Below are positions 21,650 through 33,273 of a DNA stretch of 64,000 bases, in pieces. Where the stretch lies: positions 23,975,621-24,039,620 of the forward strand of contig OY821784.1 of the NCBI GenBank assembly GCA_963682175.1, in the 5' to 3' direction. The position numbers and the translations under genes were made by a program. Within the stretch, counting starts at the first letter, position 1. Each line of letters opens with the position of its first letter. The notes below the pieces were generated by a model. That model saw only the letters and a list, made by a program, of their open reading frames with translations, did no database searches and was not told where the DNA came from. This DNA comes from Triglochin maritima (taxonomy: Eukaryota; Streptophyta; Magnoliopsida; Alismatales; Juncaginaceae).

Positions 21650-23772
21650 TGTAGGATCTTAATCCTAATTGTGCCTTAATCATGTTTTAGGTGGTGATTA
21701 GAGGGAGATGAAGATGGATGGCTTGGATTGAAGATGGTTGGATGGAGGGTTGTGATGGAGTGGAGATTAGATGAGTGGTGGAGATGGAGTGGATTGGAAT
21801 GGATGGTGAGGATTGGATTGGGAGGAGATATTATTGGGTTCCCTCTCTCTCTCTCTCTCAGTTGCTCTCTGTCACGATTCCCTCTCTCCCTCCTGCAGTG
21901 AGCTCCGGCGAGTTGGTGCTCCGGCGTGGAGTTGTGTTCGGGCAAGCGGTGGTGGTGGTCGTTTGTCGGTGGCTTGAGGTGAGTGAGTGGTTCTTTAACC
22001 TTTCCGCACATTTGGTTCTCTCTCTCTCTACCTCACTCATTTTTTGTGGTCGTGGGTGATTGGTGGAGGTTGCCGGAGTTGGATTCGTGAGTGTGGATCG
22101 TCGTTTGGACGCGAGAGTCGTCGACGGATCATGTTTGGGGAGACGTGCTCGTGGAGGCGTCGTCGCGGTTCTTCAAAGGTCTCTTCAGACCTTCCGGTAT
22201 GTCAAGCTCACTCACTTAATTACCGTGAGTATTTGGAAGTCGACGGTAGGCCGTTCGGCTCGTCGCAAGTAAATGTGCAGCAAATTTCCCTGCCTGATCG
22301 GTCGACCGGTTGGTGCAAACGGTCGACCGTTCGTGAAGAAAATACGGGTTCTTCCTGAAATCGGTCGAACGATGCCATGTGGCGGTCGACCGATTGTGCA
22401 TAAAAGGCAAACGTGGTGAGTTTCGGTCGACCGGGTCCCCTTTGCCGGTCGATCGTGTGCACTGTCTTAAGTCGGTTTGGAGCGTTGACCATCTAAACGG
22501 TCGACCGCTCTTTGACTTTGTTCGACCGTGACTTAAGTGAGTTTGGGGGTCGGTTCGACCGAATGTGGGTTCGGTCTATCGGATCTGCGTGTTGAGCGTG
22601 AGGAATGCTCTGGATGAAATCGGTCGACCGAGGAGGTCTTGGCGTTCGACCGGTTTCAGGACGCGAGAGAGGGATTATTCGCTGTGGGATCGGTCGACCG
22701 AAGGATGCTCGGAGTTTGACCGATTGAACGTTTTGTTCGTTGAACCTGGGAGTTGACCATCTAAACGGTCGACCATCCCGTGATTTTGGTTCGACCGAAC
22801 GAGTGTGGTTTTGGGAATCGGTCGACTGATGGAGTGCCGGTCGAGGTGGATTGCCCTGTATTTGCTTGATTCGGTCGACCGAGACTTTTGGTTCGGTCGA
22901 CCGTTTGTGTCCTGTTTTGCACTATGGAGGTGCTGTTGTCGTGGTCGTCCGTGTGGGGCGAGTTGTGGTGCCGATGTTCTTCTGGCAAGTGTGCTAGGTG
23001 CACGAGGGTTGCGGTGGTTGGTTGAGATTAGACCTGGAGCCCCGTAACTGTGTGTGAGGTTGGGATTGGCTGAAATAGGCCTGAGGCCCAGCTTAGAATT
23101 GTGGTGTTGCGGCGGTTGGTTGAAAAAGACCTGGAGCCCCGTGACTGTGTGAGAGCTGTGGTTGGTTGAAAAAGACCTGGAGCCCAGATAGTCTGTGCGG
23201 GGTTGGTTGAAAAAGACCTGGAGCTCCGTAGTGCGTTCATGTTGGCTGAAAAAGGCCTGGAGCCTGAGCAGGGACCGCGTGTAGGGGTTGGTTGAAAAAG
23301 ACCTGGAGCCCTTAGACGTTTGGGTTGGTTGAAAATAGACCTAGAGCCCTTGGTCGTGTCTAGGTAGCTGCGGTTGGTTGAAAAAGACCTGGAGCCCAGC
23401 TTGGCGATGAGTGTGTGGTATGGTGGTTGGTTGAGATTGGACCTGGAGCCCCGTGACCGTGGTGTGTGCTGTGGTTGGGTGAAAGAGCCCTGGAGCCCAG
23501 CCGTTTAGTTGAGATGCTTTTCCTGTTTAGTAGAATTGCATGCTAGGGCGTCTTTCAGTTCTTGTATTTAGAGTTTGGCATACGGGGTTTCCTTCTGGAA
23601 ACTCAGGCATTGTTGCATGTTTACTTTCAGGCCGTGATCGGCGTTAGGGGGTGGTGACCGAGGAGACGAGCGCTGCTACCGGATCCAGCTTTCTCTTGGT
23701 TGAGGTAGTGTGATTACTGTTTCCTTCGTTTATGCTTTTGATGTAATCACAACTTTTGTAAATTTTGATGTT

Positions 23773-23809
<37 letters not shown>

Positions 23810-23898
23810 GTGCACCTGTGTTCCTTTATTTGCGTAATATCCTCTGTTGATTGAGTGTTTATAAATTTTAAATTTTCCGCTGCTTTGAGGATGTTACA
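21650..23898 (+). repeat. Element B right (3') LTR
   Basis: About 2249 bp with the same layout as the left LTR: palindrome array (about 22298-22904), minisatellite (about 23008-23505), AT repeat (23775-23805). It lacks the 18-bp block seen near 15210 in the left LTR. Confidence 0.95.
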
Positions 23899-24505
23899 AC
23901 ATATGTCGCTACCGATCTTGCTCCTTGGATGGAGGAATCGTCGTTGGAGCAGTTTTGATACTGTTGGAAGAGGAGTTGGTGGTAGTTTAGGTGCCTTGGA
24001 GCAACTTCTTCATCATGTACCATCTAACGGGTTGCTTGTTGAGGTGCCGCTAGTAGACTTGCGTTTCTTCCCACCATGTCAAGACTCCACGTCTCAACCT
24101 ATATGCCATGATCTTCACTTGTTTGTGGTCTGGAACTTTCCATCATTTCCAAAAATTTCTCAATTTCGTACAACCAATCAAGGAATCCGTCGATGTCCAG
24201 ATTGCCATTGAAGCAAGATATGTCCGCTTTGAGGCCATACTCATCCGTGTCTAGTCACTGTTCTCGACCCCTTAGTTCACTTTGTGCCCCGACCAAACCA
24301 TTGACATTGAAGTCGCTTGATTCCACCAATAGTCCTCCTCCTAGCGCGCTGGCGAGGCAGGAAGATCTTTCTGCACCCGCACGCCTCCTCTATTCTGCAT
24401 GAAGCACCGCGATGGAATTATGGATCTCCAGGAAGCCCCCTCGGCGGTGTGTCGTTGCTCCTCCAGTGCCTCCTAGATCTTGGGAATATCCCCACCATCG
24501 GCCAT
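23899..24505 (-). pseudogene. gag pseudogene L, copy 1, 5' part
   Basis: On the minus strand an ATG at 24505 opens MADGGDIPK. Further along are [17 protein letters not shown] and [20 protein letters not shown], then KQPVRWYMMKKLLQG, in more than one frame. The last two strings match the conserved core of plant Ty3/gypsy Gag proteins (family pattern VKLVAYRLRGGASAWWEQ and W..MK.LL). Stops and frameshifts are frequent. Element B cuts the gene at 23899, and it resumes at 14766. In copy 2 the equivalent is 60946-61281. Confidence 0.75.
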
Positions 24506-25194
24506 GTCGAAGTTGTCTGGCTTTGGTTCCACTTGATACAAATCGGATCGGTAGAATTAATTACCGATATGAGCATGCCCCGGGAATCCACCCCGGAGCT
24601 TGTCGAAATCCACTAGCCCAGAATGAGACAGAGTGGTACCGGAAAGGTTTTGTTGCTTTCTCATTTCTATTTCTTGTTTTTATACCCCTGATTAAAGGTT
24701 CATACAAAACTTGTGTCGGGTCAAACCCAATAGGATCATGACAACAAGATGTGATGTAAAATAACTTTTTTTAACTAACATTATGCTATGGATGCCCTCA
24801 TTTAACTTTATTAAATTGATATCATATTTGGACCCAATTTAAGGCCTCTACTCAGCTCGGACAATCATTTCCTTGTGACTTGATGGGTGTTCTTCTATCC
24901 CATTTGGTTGCGAACGCATGAGAGATCATTTACATCAAAGTAGTAGGCCGATCAAGAAGTTTAGGAACGCAATATAGTTGTGACAACAGATTAGGGATAC
25001 AAAAAATAAGGTAATAACGTTGACAACCCCTTCTTGTTGAATGGATCTATTTTAAGGGGTTTTCTTGCTGAGGTGAACTTAAGAAAACGCGATAGATATT
25101 GGAGGTTTGCACCTAAGTAATTTGTATTTTGCTTAGATAAATTTCCAAAAACTTGAAATTACTATAATATAGTTCTAATATTATTGGTTCCTTT
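24506..25194 (-). mobile_element. Leader and LTR remnant of element L, copy 1
   Basis: Upstream of gag L on the minus strand. A degenerate Met-type primer site (tttgtatcaagtgg, near 24535) is possible. The rest is A/T-rich and non-coding. It is duplicated at 63339-64000. The LTR limits were not resolved. Confidence 0.45.
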
Positions 25195-25291
25195 AGTAAC
25201 GTCCCCGAAAACAGCGGAAAATTTCAACAATATAAAAGACCGTCAACAGTCAACATCGGGCACGTCACGAGACAACAAGATGAAATATATA

Positions 25292-25333
<42 letters not shown>

Positions 25334-27112
25334 ATCCACGTGGAAGTCAAACATACAGACTGACTGTGATTACAAACAAAAAGTTATACAACATGTAATC
25401 ACCTCAAAAGAAGAGATAGACAAATACATGATCAGATCCCGGGGGCACCCTCCTTGGTCACCACCTCGACTCTAATGTTGCTCGCTACCTGAAATGAAAA
25501 CAAACAAACATGCCTGAGTTCCCTACTGGAACCCCGTATGCCAAACCTCCTAAAATACCAAAAGGAATAAAAGACAATGCAATGCAATGCCCATGATCAT
25601 CCACCTCGGGTCCACAATAATACCCCTCTCCGCCTCCGCGGTACTGAACCACTCCTGCCACCACGAGGGTCAAGTCAGTCCACCGCTGCCTCATAAGGGT
25701 CAGTTGGCACCACTGCTCTCCAAGAGCCGCAGAAAGGAACCCCGGTACTACGCCGCCACCCCAGTAGCGACTCAGCCCGCCGAATGCCCAACTCGGGTCA
25801 GACGACAACCGCTGCTCCCCCAAGAGCCGCCAGACGTGCACCCTACCGGAACATCTTTGGCCTAACGACAAACCCCAGCAAACAGCCCAAGGTTTACGAC
25901 AATCATCTCTCACATCCCGTACGATATAAGAGGCTCAACAATAATACGCCCTCGTCGAAGGTGAAATCCGTCGCTCCGAAGGCCGGTAATCGACTGTCGC
26001 CTCAGAGCTGGTAGTCGACCTATACTCGACGGCTCGCGTGTGGATAAATCCACCAACCTGCGGCAGATCGGTCGACCGCTACAAGCACACCGGTCGACCA
26101 GTCTTCCACACAGTACTCGGTACTGTACAAACAAGTGTATCGGTCGAACCACGCCAACCGAATTACCGACCAATCGGTCGAACAAAAGGCATCTAGCGGT
26201 CGACCGTTTGGATCGTCTACGCTATACAATATTTATAATATATATATATATCCGACCGGTCGAACCAATGGTCCATTCAACCGATAACAGGGATCTCAGC
26301 ATTTTGCCCAAGTAATATTCGGTCAACCGGAACTGAGATACAGTTCGACCGAAACATCACAGGCACTCTACTGCTTATTTAAAATGCTCAGTCGGTCGAC
26401 CGAAAGTTAAAGAGCGGTCGACCGTTTTGATGGTCAAAACTCCCAACCGACTTAGCATCGAATGGAATTGTCAAACCAGGTTAAGGGTGTTTGACCGTTT
26501 AATAAGTCAAAACCCCCAACCGACCTATTCTCATTGTTTCGGTCGACCGGCGAAGTGGATCTGTTCGACCGATAACAGCATCTAACCCTTTTTCCCGCAC
26601 AGATCAGGCATAACGGTCGACCGTCTTCAGACATCGTTCGACCATTTGCGGGTGCAAAACAATATAATAATAGAATCGGTCGACTGCCCACAGGCACCAG
26701 TCGACCGATTGTCGTCTTCAACCTCTGACTAGGTTGCAATCCGATGGGGAATTCGACACCAACGTCGATCCCCAACACCCACAAGGCTTATGTGAGTTAT
26801 AATAAAGACTTGGCATACCTTTTTGAAGTTCGTGGAAGCCTCCCAAGCTTTGGCAAGCCCAACCCAACTTCTTCTCATTCTCCTCCTCTTCTTCTCCTTC
26901 TCTCCTTCTTCTTCTCCTCCAAGATCGCCTCTCTTACTCTCTAATCAACCCAAGCAAAGAGAAAACGTTATTTTTTTGACCTAACACCTTTATTTATAGG
27001 AAAATCTAATTCTTATCCTCAACTCCACCTCACTCTCTACTGTAGCCTGATTAATTAAGGTTAATTAGGTTTAGTTTAGGTTAATTAGGGTGTTTAGATT
27101 AAGGATATTACA
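25195..27112 (-). mobile_element. Solo Tekay-type LTR D
   Basis: A 1918-bp LTR related to that of element A, from AGTAACGTCC (expected TGTAACGTCC, first base altered) to ATATTACA. It contains the AT repeat (25305-25331) and a CGGTCGACCG array (about 26068-26710). No internal sequence is present. The flanks CCTTT (25190-25194) and CATTT (27113-27117) are a target duplication with one mismatch. Confidence 0.8.
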
Positions 27113-28150
27113 CATTTCCTCTTGTTTGATCCTTAAAAACGTAATAAAGAGAAGTGGTTCCACTAATATCCCCTCGCCTCAAGCCATCAACAAACCACAT
27201 TTTCGAGTGAAATTCCCTCATTGTTCCACAACACCACTTTGTACCCTCAAACACCTCATACTCTAGTTCAGAGTTCACAACACAATAGGGTCTAACGTAA
27301 GTAAATATGGTATCATGTTATAAGTTCTCCTGACGATACATTCCCACTAACAGTAAATGCAAAAACAGAACAAGAGCTTCAAATGGGGGGCTACAAATAT
27401 CATTTTTCTGAAGTGTATTAAGGCAAAAAAACCTATTTTAATTTGTATTTCATAAACAAATATGCATAAAGAACTAAAGTTACTTTAGAATTGGCAGATT
27501 AGAAATTTCAATTTTTTATATCCATAGTTCTGCAAAGGAATGAAGTAATAAATTGGATTATTCATAAAATAAGAACAAAATACATATACATAAAAATCAC
27601 AACTATTCAACGGCTTGATTGTTTTATTGAAAAATGGAAGGGAACACTTAAATAGAACGTAGGTTCGCATTATGCTGACAAGAGGATTGCAACCTAAATT
27701 TTTTTTAATGGTTTTGCGATATTTGGAGCTCAGCTATTCTATTTCTGTCCAGTTACTAATCATGTCCGAACTAATTTTTTTTAGTCTCGCAATTAGAGAA
27801 CTATAAGACATTTTTTGAGAAATATAGACCTAGATTTCAGTTACTTTCGGAAAGAGTGTTTGTTTGAACACTATATTCATTAGGTATTTTCAGTATGTTA
27901 TTAGTGAACCCAAATCGATAAGGGGACTATGACTTTGTGGTTTATGCTTATGACCTTCTTGATGTGATTGATGACCTTATACGTTTTGATCATCACATTT
28001 TCTTTTATAATTAATCCTCTTGTCATTTACTTTTGAACTTTTTCAATGTGGTTAATCCCTTTGCTGATTCGAATTTTCACATAGGTAAGAAACAAAATCA
28101 ATAATCTGAAGAACTTCATTGAAAAGTTGATAAACATAAACAACATGATG
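27113..28150. other. Unassigned A/T-rich region
   Basis: I see no gene, RNA or recognisable transposon domain. Short ORFs here have no supportable product. It may be host intergenic DNA or very old repeat. Confidence 0.4.
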
Positions 28151-28155
28151 GTCAA

Positions 28156-29548
28156 TGTTGAACGTTTTATATTAAACCGCAAGTGCACGGCCGCGATGAA
28201 GGGGTGGCAAGTACGGGTCATCCTCAGGGAGGTGAGTAGCCTCTTGCTTGTACGAAATCAAGTGGCAAAAATAGGGGGAGAAAGATGTTTATGCTACTCT
28301 ACTCTATACTACACTAAGAAGTAGGAAATGCGAAAGGCAGAACCAAACAATGAAATAATAACTAAGCTAAGAACAAAGGAAGAATGCTGGAATACAGAAA
28401 TGGGAAAACCCCTAAGGGGTGGAGTGAGTGCACACATGCAATGAGGTGGGTGTAGAATACATTCTTTCAGCACATGAAGGTGGTGTTTATCAAGCATAGG
28501 AAGTGTCTAAATGTTATGGCAAAACCTATCAATCTATTCACCAACTTAGTTGATTAACATTTACATATGCAAGTTGTTTATTTCAGAACCTAAACAAGCA
28601 TGAGAGGTGTCTAATCATTTTGGCAAAACTCATCAAGTTATAAATTCTATCCTAAACAAGCAAGCATACATTCAAGTTTTATCAACACATCAAAAAAATA
28701 AAGCATTCATCCCATTCTCTAATGCATGTATGTACATCTACTCCACCCCCAAAGGGGATGGAACTACTCACTAAACATTACACTAATTATTAAACTAAGC
28801 AAAGAAAGCATATTAAAACTAAGCTAGAAATAAAAGACAATTAAACTAAAACATGCACAAACAATAAAAGAAGCATAAAACAAACAATGAAAGAAACACA
28901 AAACTTTATTGATAAAATGACTCACATTTCAAGTAGCATCCTCCTACTTTAGTGTGTGCTTCAAGGCCTCACTTCTAGTAGGAAGAATAGCCACTTAAAA
29001 TATGGAGTGATTACAATAGGAGGTGAACAGTTCTATTTATAGGCATGGAAAAAGCTAATCCGGGACAATCCCCCGATGTGGGACTAAACAAATACCAGAA
29101 ATGGACTAAATATACACTAATACATAACCCAGAGAAATCTTAGCGGATTTGGGCCAAACGTGACCGCCAATTGGCGGTCTAAAAAGTCCGGATCCATTTG
29201 GAATTTGTGCTGGGCTTTGCTTAGTGTATTTGGTGGTCTTAGATGCATCTACTTTGTTTATTGGAGCTCCAACCCGAATAGAATTGCCAAAATACTCCCC
29301 ATGATGGTGTGGAGTTTTTTTGTTTTGCTCTTAGGTCCTTCTGTCTTGCGTTCAGGTCCTTCTCCCTTGCATCTTGGTCCCCAGATCTCACAGTTCAGTC
29401 CTTTTTCCCAGCTTTTGAGTCCTTTTATGCTTCTCTCTTCAAACCTATTTATTCCTGAAAACTAAACATAAAACTCGTTACATAGCATTGTTTAGGTGAA
29501 AGATAATGGATATAAGATACAAATATAAGCACGAAATGATGTCAATCA
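28156..29548 (-). mobile_element. Solo Athila LTR F
   Basis: A 1393-bp LTR, TGTTGAACG to GTCAATCA, with a perfect target duplication GTCAA (28151-28155 and 29549-29553). It shares with the N family the opening (ccgcaagtgcacggccgcg), the promoter block (29033-29094) and a palindrome (ccgccaattggcgg, near 29163). No internal region is present. Confidence 0.9.
29033..29094 (-). promoter_or_regulatory. USE plus TATA promoter in solo LTR F
   Basis: On the minus strand, GTCCCACATCG (29084-29094) then TATAAATA, 32 bp apart, as in LTRs E, H and N. Confidence 0.6.
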
Positions 29549-29553
29549 GTCAA

Positions 29554-29774
29554 CCACAATGAAAAGTTGATAAATATAAATAACATCGTGATCAACCACG
29601 TTTTATAAAGATGAGAAACATAAGCAGCTATGTGATCAACCATATCGTGAAGATCATGTTTTCAATTTACAATGTCCTAATTTAAAGATAAAGGCTCGTG
29701 TTTGTCACGACACAACTAGAGTCATGGTTGTCTTAGAGTGTGGGAAACCACCTAAGCAACCAACATCGTAGAAC
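29554..29774. other. Unassigned spacer between solo LTR F and the CACTA end
   Basis: Before LTR F inserted, the site held two near-copies of a ~45-bp repeat (aaaagttgataaacataaa at about 28120 and again near 29564). No gene is seen. Confidence 0.4.
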
Positions 29775-30085
29775 CACTACTAGAAAAGACGTGTACCACG
29801 TCACGCTGATTAGGTCGGATCTTCAAAATCCGACGTGGTATTATGCATACCACATCAGTACAAGAATATGTGACGTGGTATTAGGCGTACCATGTCGGTC
29901 AAAAAATGCCTGATGTGATATTAGACATACCACGTCGTTCGTAAAACGTCCGACGTGAATGTTCACGTTACCACGTCAACCGTAGAACCTCTGACGTGAT
30001 TGTTTGAGTTACCACGTCAATTGTCATGTTGATATTCAAATACCGACGTGGTTTTAAGATTATGACGTGGTAAACTATAAAATAT
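29775..30085 (+). mobile_element. One terminus of a CACTA (En/Spm) DNA transposon
   Basis: The terminal inverted repeat CACTACTAGAAAA is at 29775-29787. It is followed by a subterminal array of short direct and inverted motifs (TACCACGTC and GACGTGGTA, about every 30-40 bp) up to about 30085. This layout is characteristic of plant CACTA elements. The opposite end (TTTTCTAGTAGTG) was not found downstream and no transposase ORF is visible, so the element is truncated, interrupted by the LTR at 30523, or ends outside the visible part. Confidence 0.75.
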
Positions 30086-30522
30086 ATTAATAAATTGTAT
30101 TACATTTGAACCTAAAATCAAAACACACAAATCTAGCCATTTGCAACCCTACCTCCTTTGCTGACCAGCCCCCTTGCAACCCTGCTCGACCATCCCCATT
30201 TCAACCCTACCCCCATTTCAATCCTACCCGAGCAATGTCGCCCTCGACCAGCCCCCTTGGAGCACCAACCAACCCCTTTTGCTACCCTACTCGACCATGC
30301 AAACCAAGCCTACTGCCACAACCACGTTGTTGACAGTCACCCCCTTGGCAACCCTACCACTACCACGCTGGTCCGATCATTCAAGGTAAGGTTTCTTTTT
30401 AGCTTTTTCATACTCTTCATTTCTAATATTACAATCTCTATTCACTAGTGAAGAATAGAAACAATACATGTTGTTTCTGAAAGAGAACATCCGTTTTGGA
30501 TATATTGGATTATATATATTGA
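30086..30522. other. Unassigned C-rich segment next to the CACTA end
   Basis: It has loose internal repeats (caaccctac, ctcgaccatcc) and open frames rich in Pro, Thr and Asn on the plus strand. A donor-like site, caaggtaagg, is near 30384. It may be CACTA interior or a captured fragment. No product is recognised. Confidence 0.3.
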
Positions 30523-31822
30523 TGTAACACCCCCGATGTCATGAGTATCGCGATCAAAGAGATCCGCGACGACCAAGAGAGCTACGATAAACGGAAAAGT
30601 GATGCGATACAAGACTCATACAATAAAACAGACATGGATACTCAAAAGAAAGACATGAAACCAAAGCGGAAATAATCATATAAGGAAATAATATCAAATA
30701 TATTACATCAAGTTCAAAAAGGAAATACATCATATAATAAGTGGATGCAAAGATGACTATAAAGACGGTCAATGAATCCCACGTGTACAGAATCCTCCGA
30801 GTTTCTCCAATCTGACCCATCTCGGAAAACTTAGCTATCCAAGGCAAAACAATTCACAAATATGCGTGAGTTTTCAATAATAAAATATTGAATGCTCCGG
30901 GTCCAAAAATAGGATAAGAGGTTATGAATGAAATCTATCTACCACACATGCAAGGCAAAAGGGCAACAACTCTACATAGCTGCATCAGGCGACAACTCTA
31001 CATAGTTGCGTCTCTCAGATTCCACCCGAAGTGGTTCCTCTACATAGGAACCAACCACCAGCCATGCTGGTCTAATCAACAAGCGGGACTCCCAAAAGTG
31101 TGACCCACCGCTCGGCACACAACGGTCTTTCGGATTGACACCCCAACTTGCAGCAAGTGACCTACAAGATTCCATCATGAGGTTGCGAATGCCCGTCCTA
31201 TAGAAAATGGCGGTGCAAATGTCCAGGTCTTATCTTACGGTTGAACTCTCTACATAGAGGTCTTACAACCAGGCCCGTCGGCCCCTCAACAATAGTGCCC
31301 AAGATTAATAAATTTAACCAATATGCAAATGCAAGCTACAAGTTGGATATCCGATCTATAGTTAGGCTAGTCGACTCATGCCAAACGCAGGGGCATGATT
31401 GAATATTCCCCAAGGCTCTTAAGATATTAGGATATCATAAATAATAAGAGCTAAGAAACAACAAGGATGCGATCACACAGTCGTAACAAGATCAGCATAA
31501 ATAAACACAACATACTAATTTTGTCGTCTACGGGTCATGCAACAATGGTCATAAGGACGAAGCCTCACCCTACGTATATGCATCCACGACAACACTCTCA
31601 TAACAGCAGTAATTAACAAAAATACAATCATATCAAACTCATGCAACGTCAGTTTATTGAGCATAGAACTCAGACATGCAACATGGAGCAATGGATCATG
31701 CAAAAATTGGTCATAAGTTACATATCACGAGTCATTAGCTTCCAGGAATAATAATCGAATACAGGCTACAATACATCCATGTTATGAGTACATATATGTA
31801 TCGATATATCACTACTAACATG
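30523..31822 (-). mobile_element. Minus-oriented LTR fragment of a Ty3/gypsy element (I-type)
   Basis: It starts TGTAACACCCCC. Its complement shares features with the plus-oriented LTR ending at 42710, including aaaactcacgcatat, agcggtgggtcac and the terminal gggggtgttaca-like string. Short repeats of 'ctctacata' occur near 30970-31260. Its right part is cut where LTR G1 begins. Confidence 0.6.
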
Positions 31823-32511
31823 TGATGTGTTTGTTTTAAATACCACAAGTGCACGACATCAGTGAAGATGTATGCATTCTTCTCCACCTTGAGTTTTACT
31901 CCAAGGCTTACTCCAACTAGAGAGAATGCCACCAAGCAATGGTTAAATACAAAGGAGGAGGAAGAGTTCTATTTATAGTCATAGAAAAAGGTAACCGGGG
32001 ACAATCCCCGGATGTGGGACTAATGAAAGATTCTCGGAATAGACATAAACATACAACCCATATCCATGTGAAATTGGGTCCAACTCTGAGAAAAAGGGAC
32101 CGCCAATTGGCGGTCATTTTTTCTCGGACCGGACTTATTTTTGCATATCTTCTTTATTGCTTCCATTAGTCATGTGGAGTTCACCCGGATCGGTTATTGA
32201 AGTCTAGGTCCGAATCTAATTGGCAAAATAATCCTCAAAATGGTGCGGAGTTTCTCGGTTTGCTATTTAGTCATTTCGGGCTTACGTCCAGGTCCTTCCC
32301 TTTGCAGATGGGTCCTTGTGTAATGACCGAGAGGTCCATTTTGCCTCATTTAAGTATTTTCTTCTTACATTTCAGTCCTCTTTCTCTTCCCTTATCTTCT
32401 TTATTACCTAATACCTAAAATATAACAATAAACACTTGAGTAGCACAATATTGGGATAAAATTAAGGATATATAACATCAATTTGATGCATGATAAGCTA
32501 CTAATCACACA
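31823..32511 (-). mobile_element. Internally deleted Athila LTR G1
   Basis: It opens TGATGTGTTTG like the LTR at 35437 but jumps from the opening (gtgaagatg) to the region upstream of the TATA box, losing roughly 700 bp. The promoter block is at 31974-32020 with a mutated USE (GTCCCACATCC). A possible target duplication ACATG is at 31818-31822 and 32512-32516. However, the two flanks do not join into one known sequence, so it may be chance. Confidence 0.65.
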
Positions 32512-32676
32512 ACATGTTAAATTGAGTTCCCAGACAAGTAGATTTAAATAGAAAACAACTAGAAGAAATTTTGGAGCAATGAAGCTCATGATGCCAGTTG
32601 GCGGTCCCAGACCGCTGATAAATAAGTATAAGGATGAAATAAGACTTAATAGTGTAGTAGGAGAGTGGGTCTTACA
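32512..32676 (-). mobile_element. Athila leader scrap and K-type LTR edge
   Basis: 32512-32620 matches the leader near 35165-35280. 32625-32676 resembles the edge of the K segments, ending gagtgggtcttaca. Gag sequence follows at once at 32677. Confidence 0.5.
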
Positions 32677-32743
32677 TCGCATTTGCATGTTCAATATCAC
32701 TTAGAGCGTAAGCACATTCCAAGTCATTTTGTCTCATAAGTCC

Positions 32744-32936
32744 TGTAACGTCCTGTCTCCGAGCTCGCATCGAACCTGGGTCCCTGTCCGTCACCCATGC
32801 ACCCACTGGCTCACAACACCCACCAATTGCCACAAAACTTAAGTTGGTAAGTATTATGGTAGTGGGCGCATGTCATTATATATCACCCCAACATTCTTAT
32901 GTTAGTCAATGTGGGGCTATTGTTTGGGATGTTACA
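32744..32936 (-). repeat. TRIM left LTR (3')
   Basis: 193 bp, TGTAACGTCCTG to GATGTTACA. It is very similar to 33082-33273, with a few substitutions. Confidence 0.93.
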
Positions 32937-33067
32937 TCCTACCCCACTTGAACACCTGACGTCCTCGTCAGGGTCAAGCCACTCAGTCACCAGGTATTGT
33001 GGGATTCTAGAGGTGGCTCCCACCATTTAGGTGTAGCACTTAGTTCCCACAATTCTGGCAGGTTCAG

Positions 33068-33079
33068 GCTCTGATACCA
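33068..33079 (-). other. TRIM primer binding site (tRNA-iMet)
   Basis: Minus strand TGGTATCAGAGC, exact, 2 bp from the 5' LTR at 33082. Confidence 0.92.
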
Positions 33080-33081
33080 TC

Positions 33082-33273
33082 TGTAACGTCCCGTCCCGTG
33101 CCCACATCAAACCAGGGTCCCGGTCCGTCACCCATGCACTCACTGGCCCACAACACCCACCAATTGCCACAAAACTTAAGTTAGTAAGTGTTATGGTAGT
33201 GAGCTCATGTCATTATATCTCACCCCAACATTCTTATGTTAGTCAATGTGGGACTATTGTTTGGGGTGTTACA
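33082..33273 (-). repeat. TRIM right LTR (5')
   Basis: 192 bp, TGTAACGTCCCG to GGTGTTACA. On the minus strand it holds GTCCCACATTG and, 24-26 bp on, a TATA-like string. Confidence 0.93.

Larger units (their letters stand above)
14767..23898 (+). mobile_element. Element B: full-length Tekay/Del-type Ty3/gypsy retrotransposon
   Basis: A 9132-bp element: LTR 14767-17045, iMet primer site 17049-17060, gag-pol in a single frame broken by nonsense codons, polypurine tract 21634-21649, LTR 21650-23898. LTRs start TGTAGGATC and end GATGTTACA. The 5-bp target duplication ACATA flanks it at 14762-14766 and 23899-23903, and copy 2 of the segmental duplication shows the empty site (caacatatgtcgct, near 61080). 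The LTRs look very alike, differing mainly by an 18-bp indel near 15210, AT-repeat length and scattered substitutions, so the insertion appears fairly young. Confidence 0.96.
8626..25082 (+). repeat. Segmental duplication, copy 1
   Basis: With insertions E (10690-12260) and B (14767-23898) removed, this stretch matches 45748-64000 with N and C removed, in the same orientation and order. Matching blocks include 8626-10689 with 45748-47815, 12261-13850 with 47816-49364, 13846-14766 with 60166-61083, 23899-24099 with 61084-61281, and 24403-25082 with 63329 to the window end. The copies lie about 37 kb apart. The right limit of copy 1 cannot be seen because copy 2 runs off the window. Confidence 0.85.
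32744..33273 (-). mobile_element. Complete TRIM (terminal-repeat retrotransposon in miniature)
   Basis: A 530-bp element with two ~192-bp LTRs (32744-32936 and 33082-33273), a 145-bp non-coding interior, a Met-tRNA primer site and a polypurine tract (AGTGGGGTAGGA on the minus strand, by 32937-32948). The target duplication AGTCC is perfect (32739-32743 and 33274-33278). Size and layout fit TRIMs, non-autonomous elements moved by the proteins of others. It has no coding capacity. Confidence 0.93.

Noticed and set aside
25487..25913. ORFs of 92 and 142 codons in solo LTR D
   Set aside because: They lie within LTR sequence related to element A and have no protein similarity I can name.
30106..30448. 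Pro/Asn-rich protein-coding exon
   Set aside because: The three plus frames are all similarly open because the sequence is C-rich and repetitive. No codon bias or domain supports one of them.
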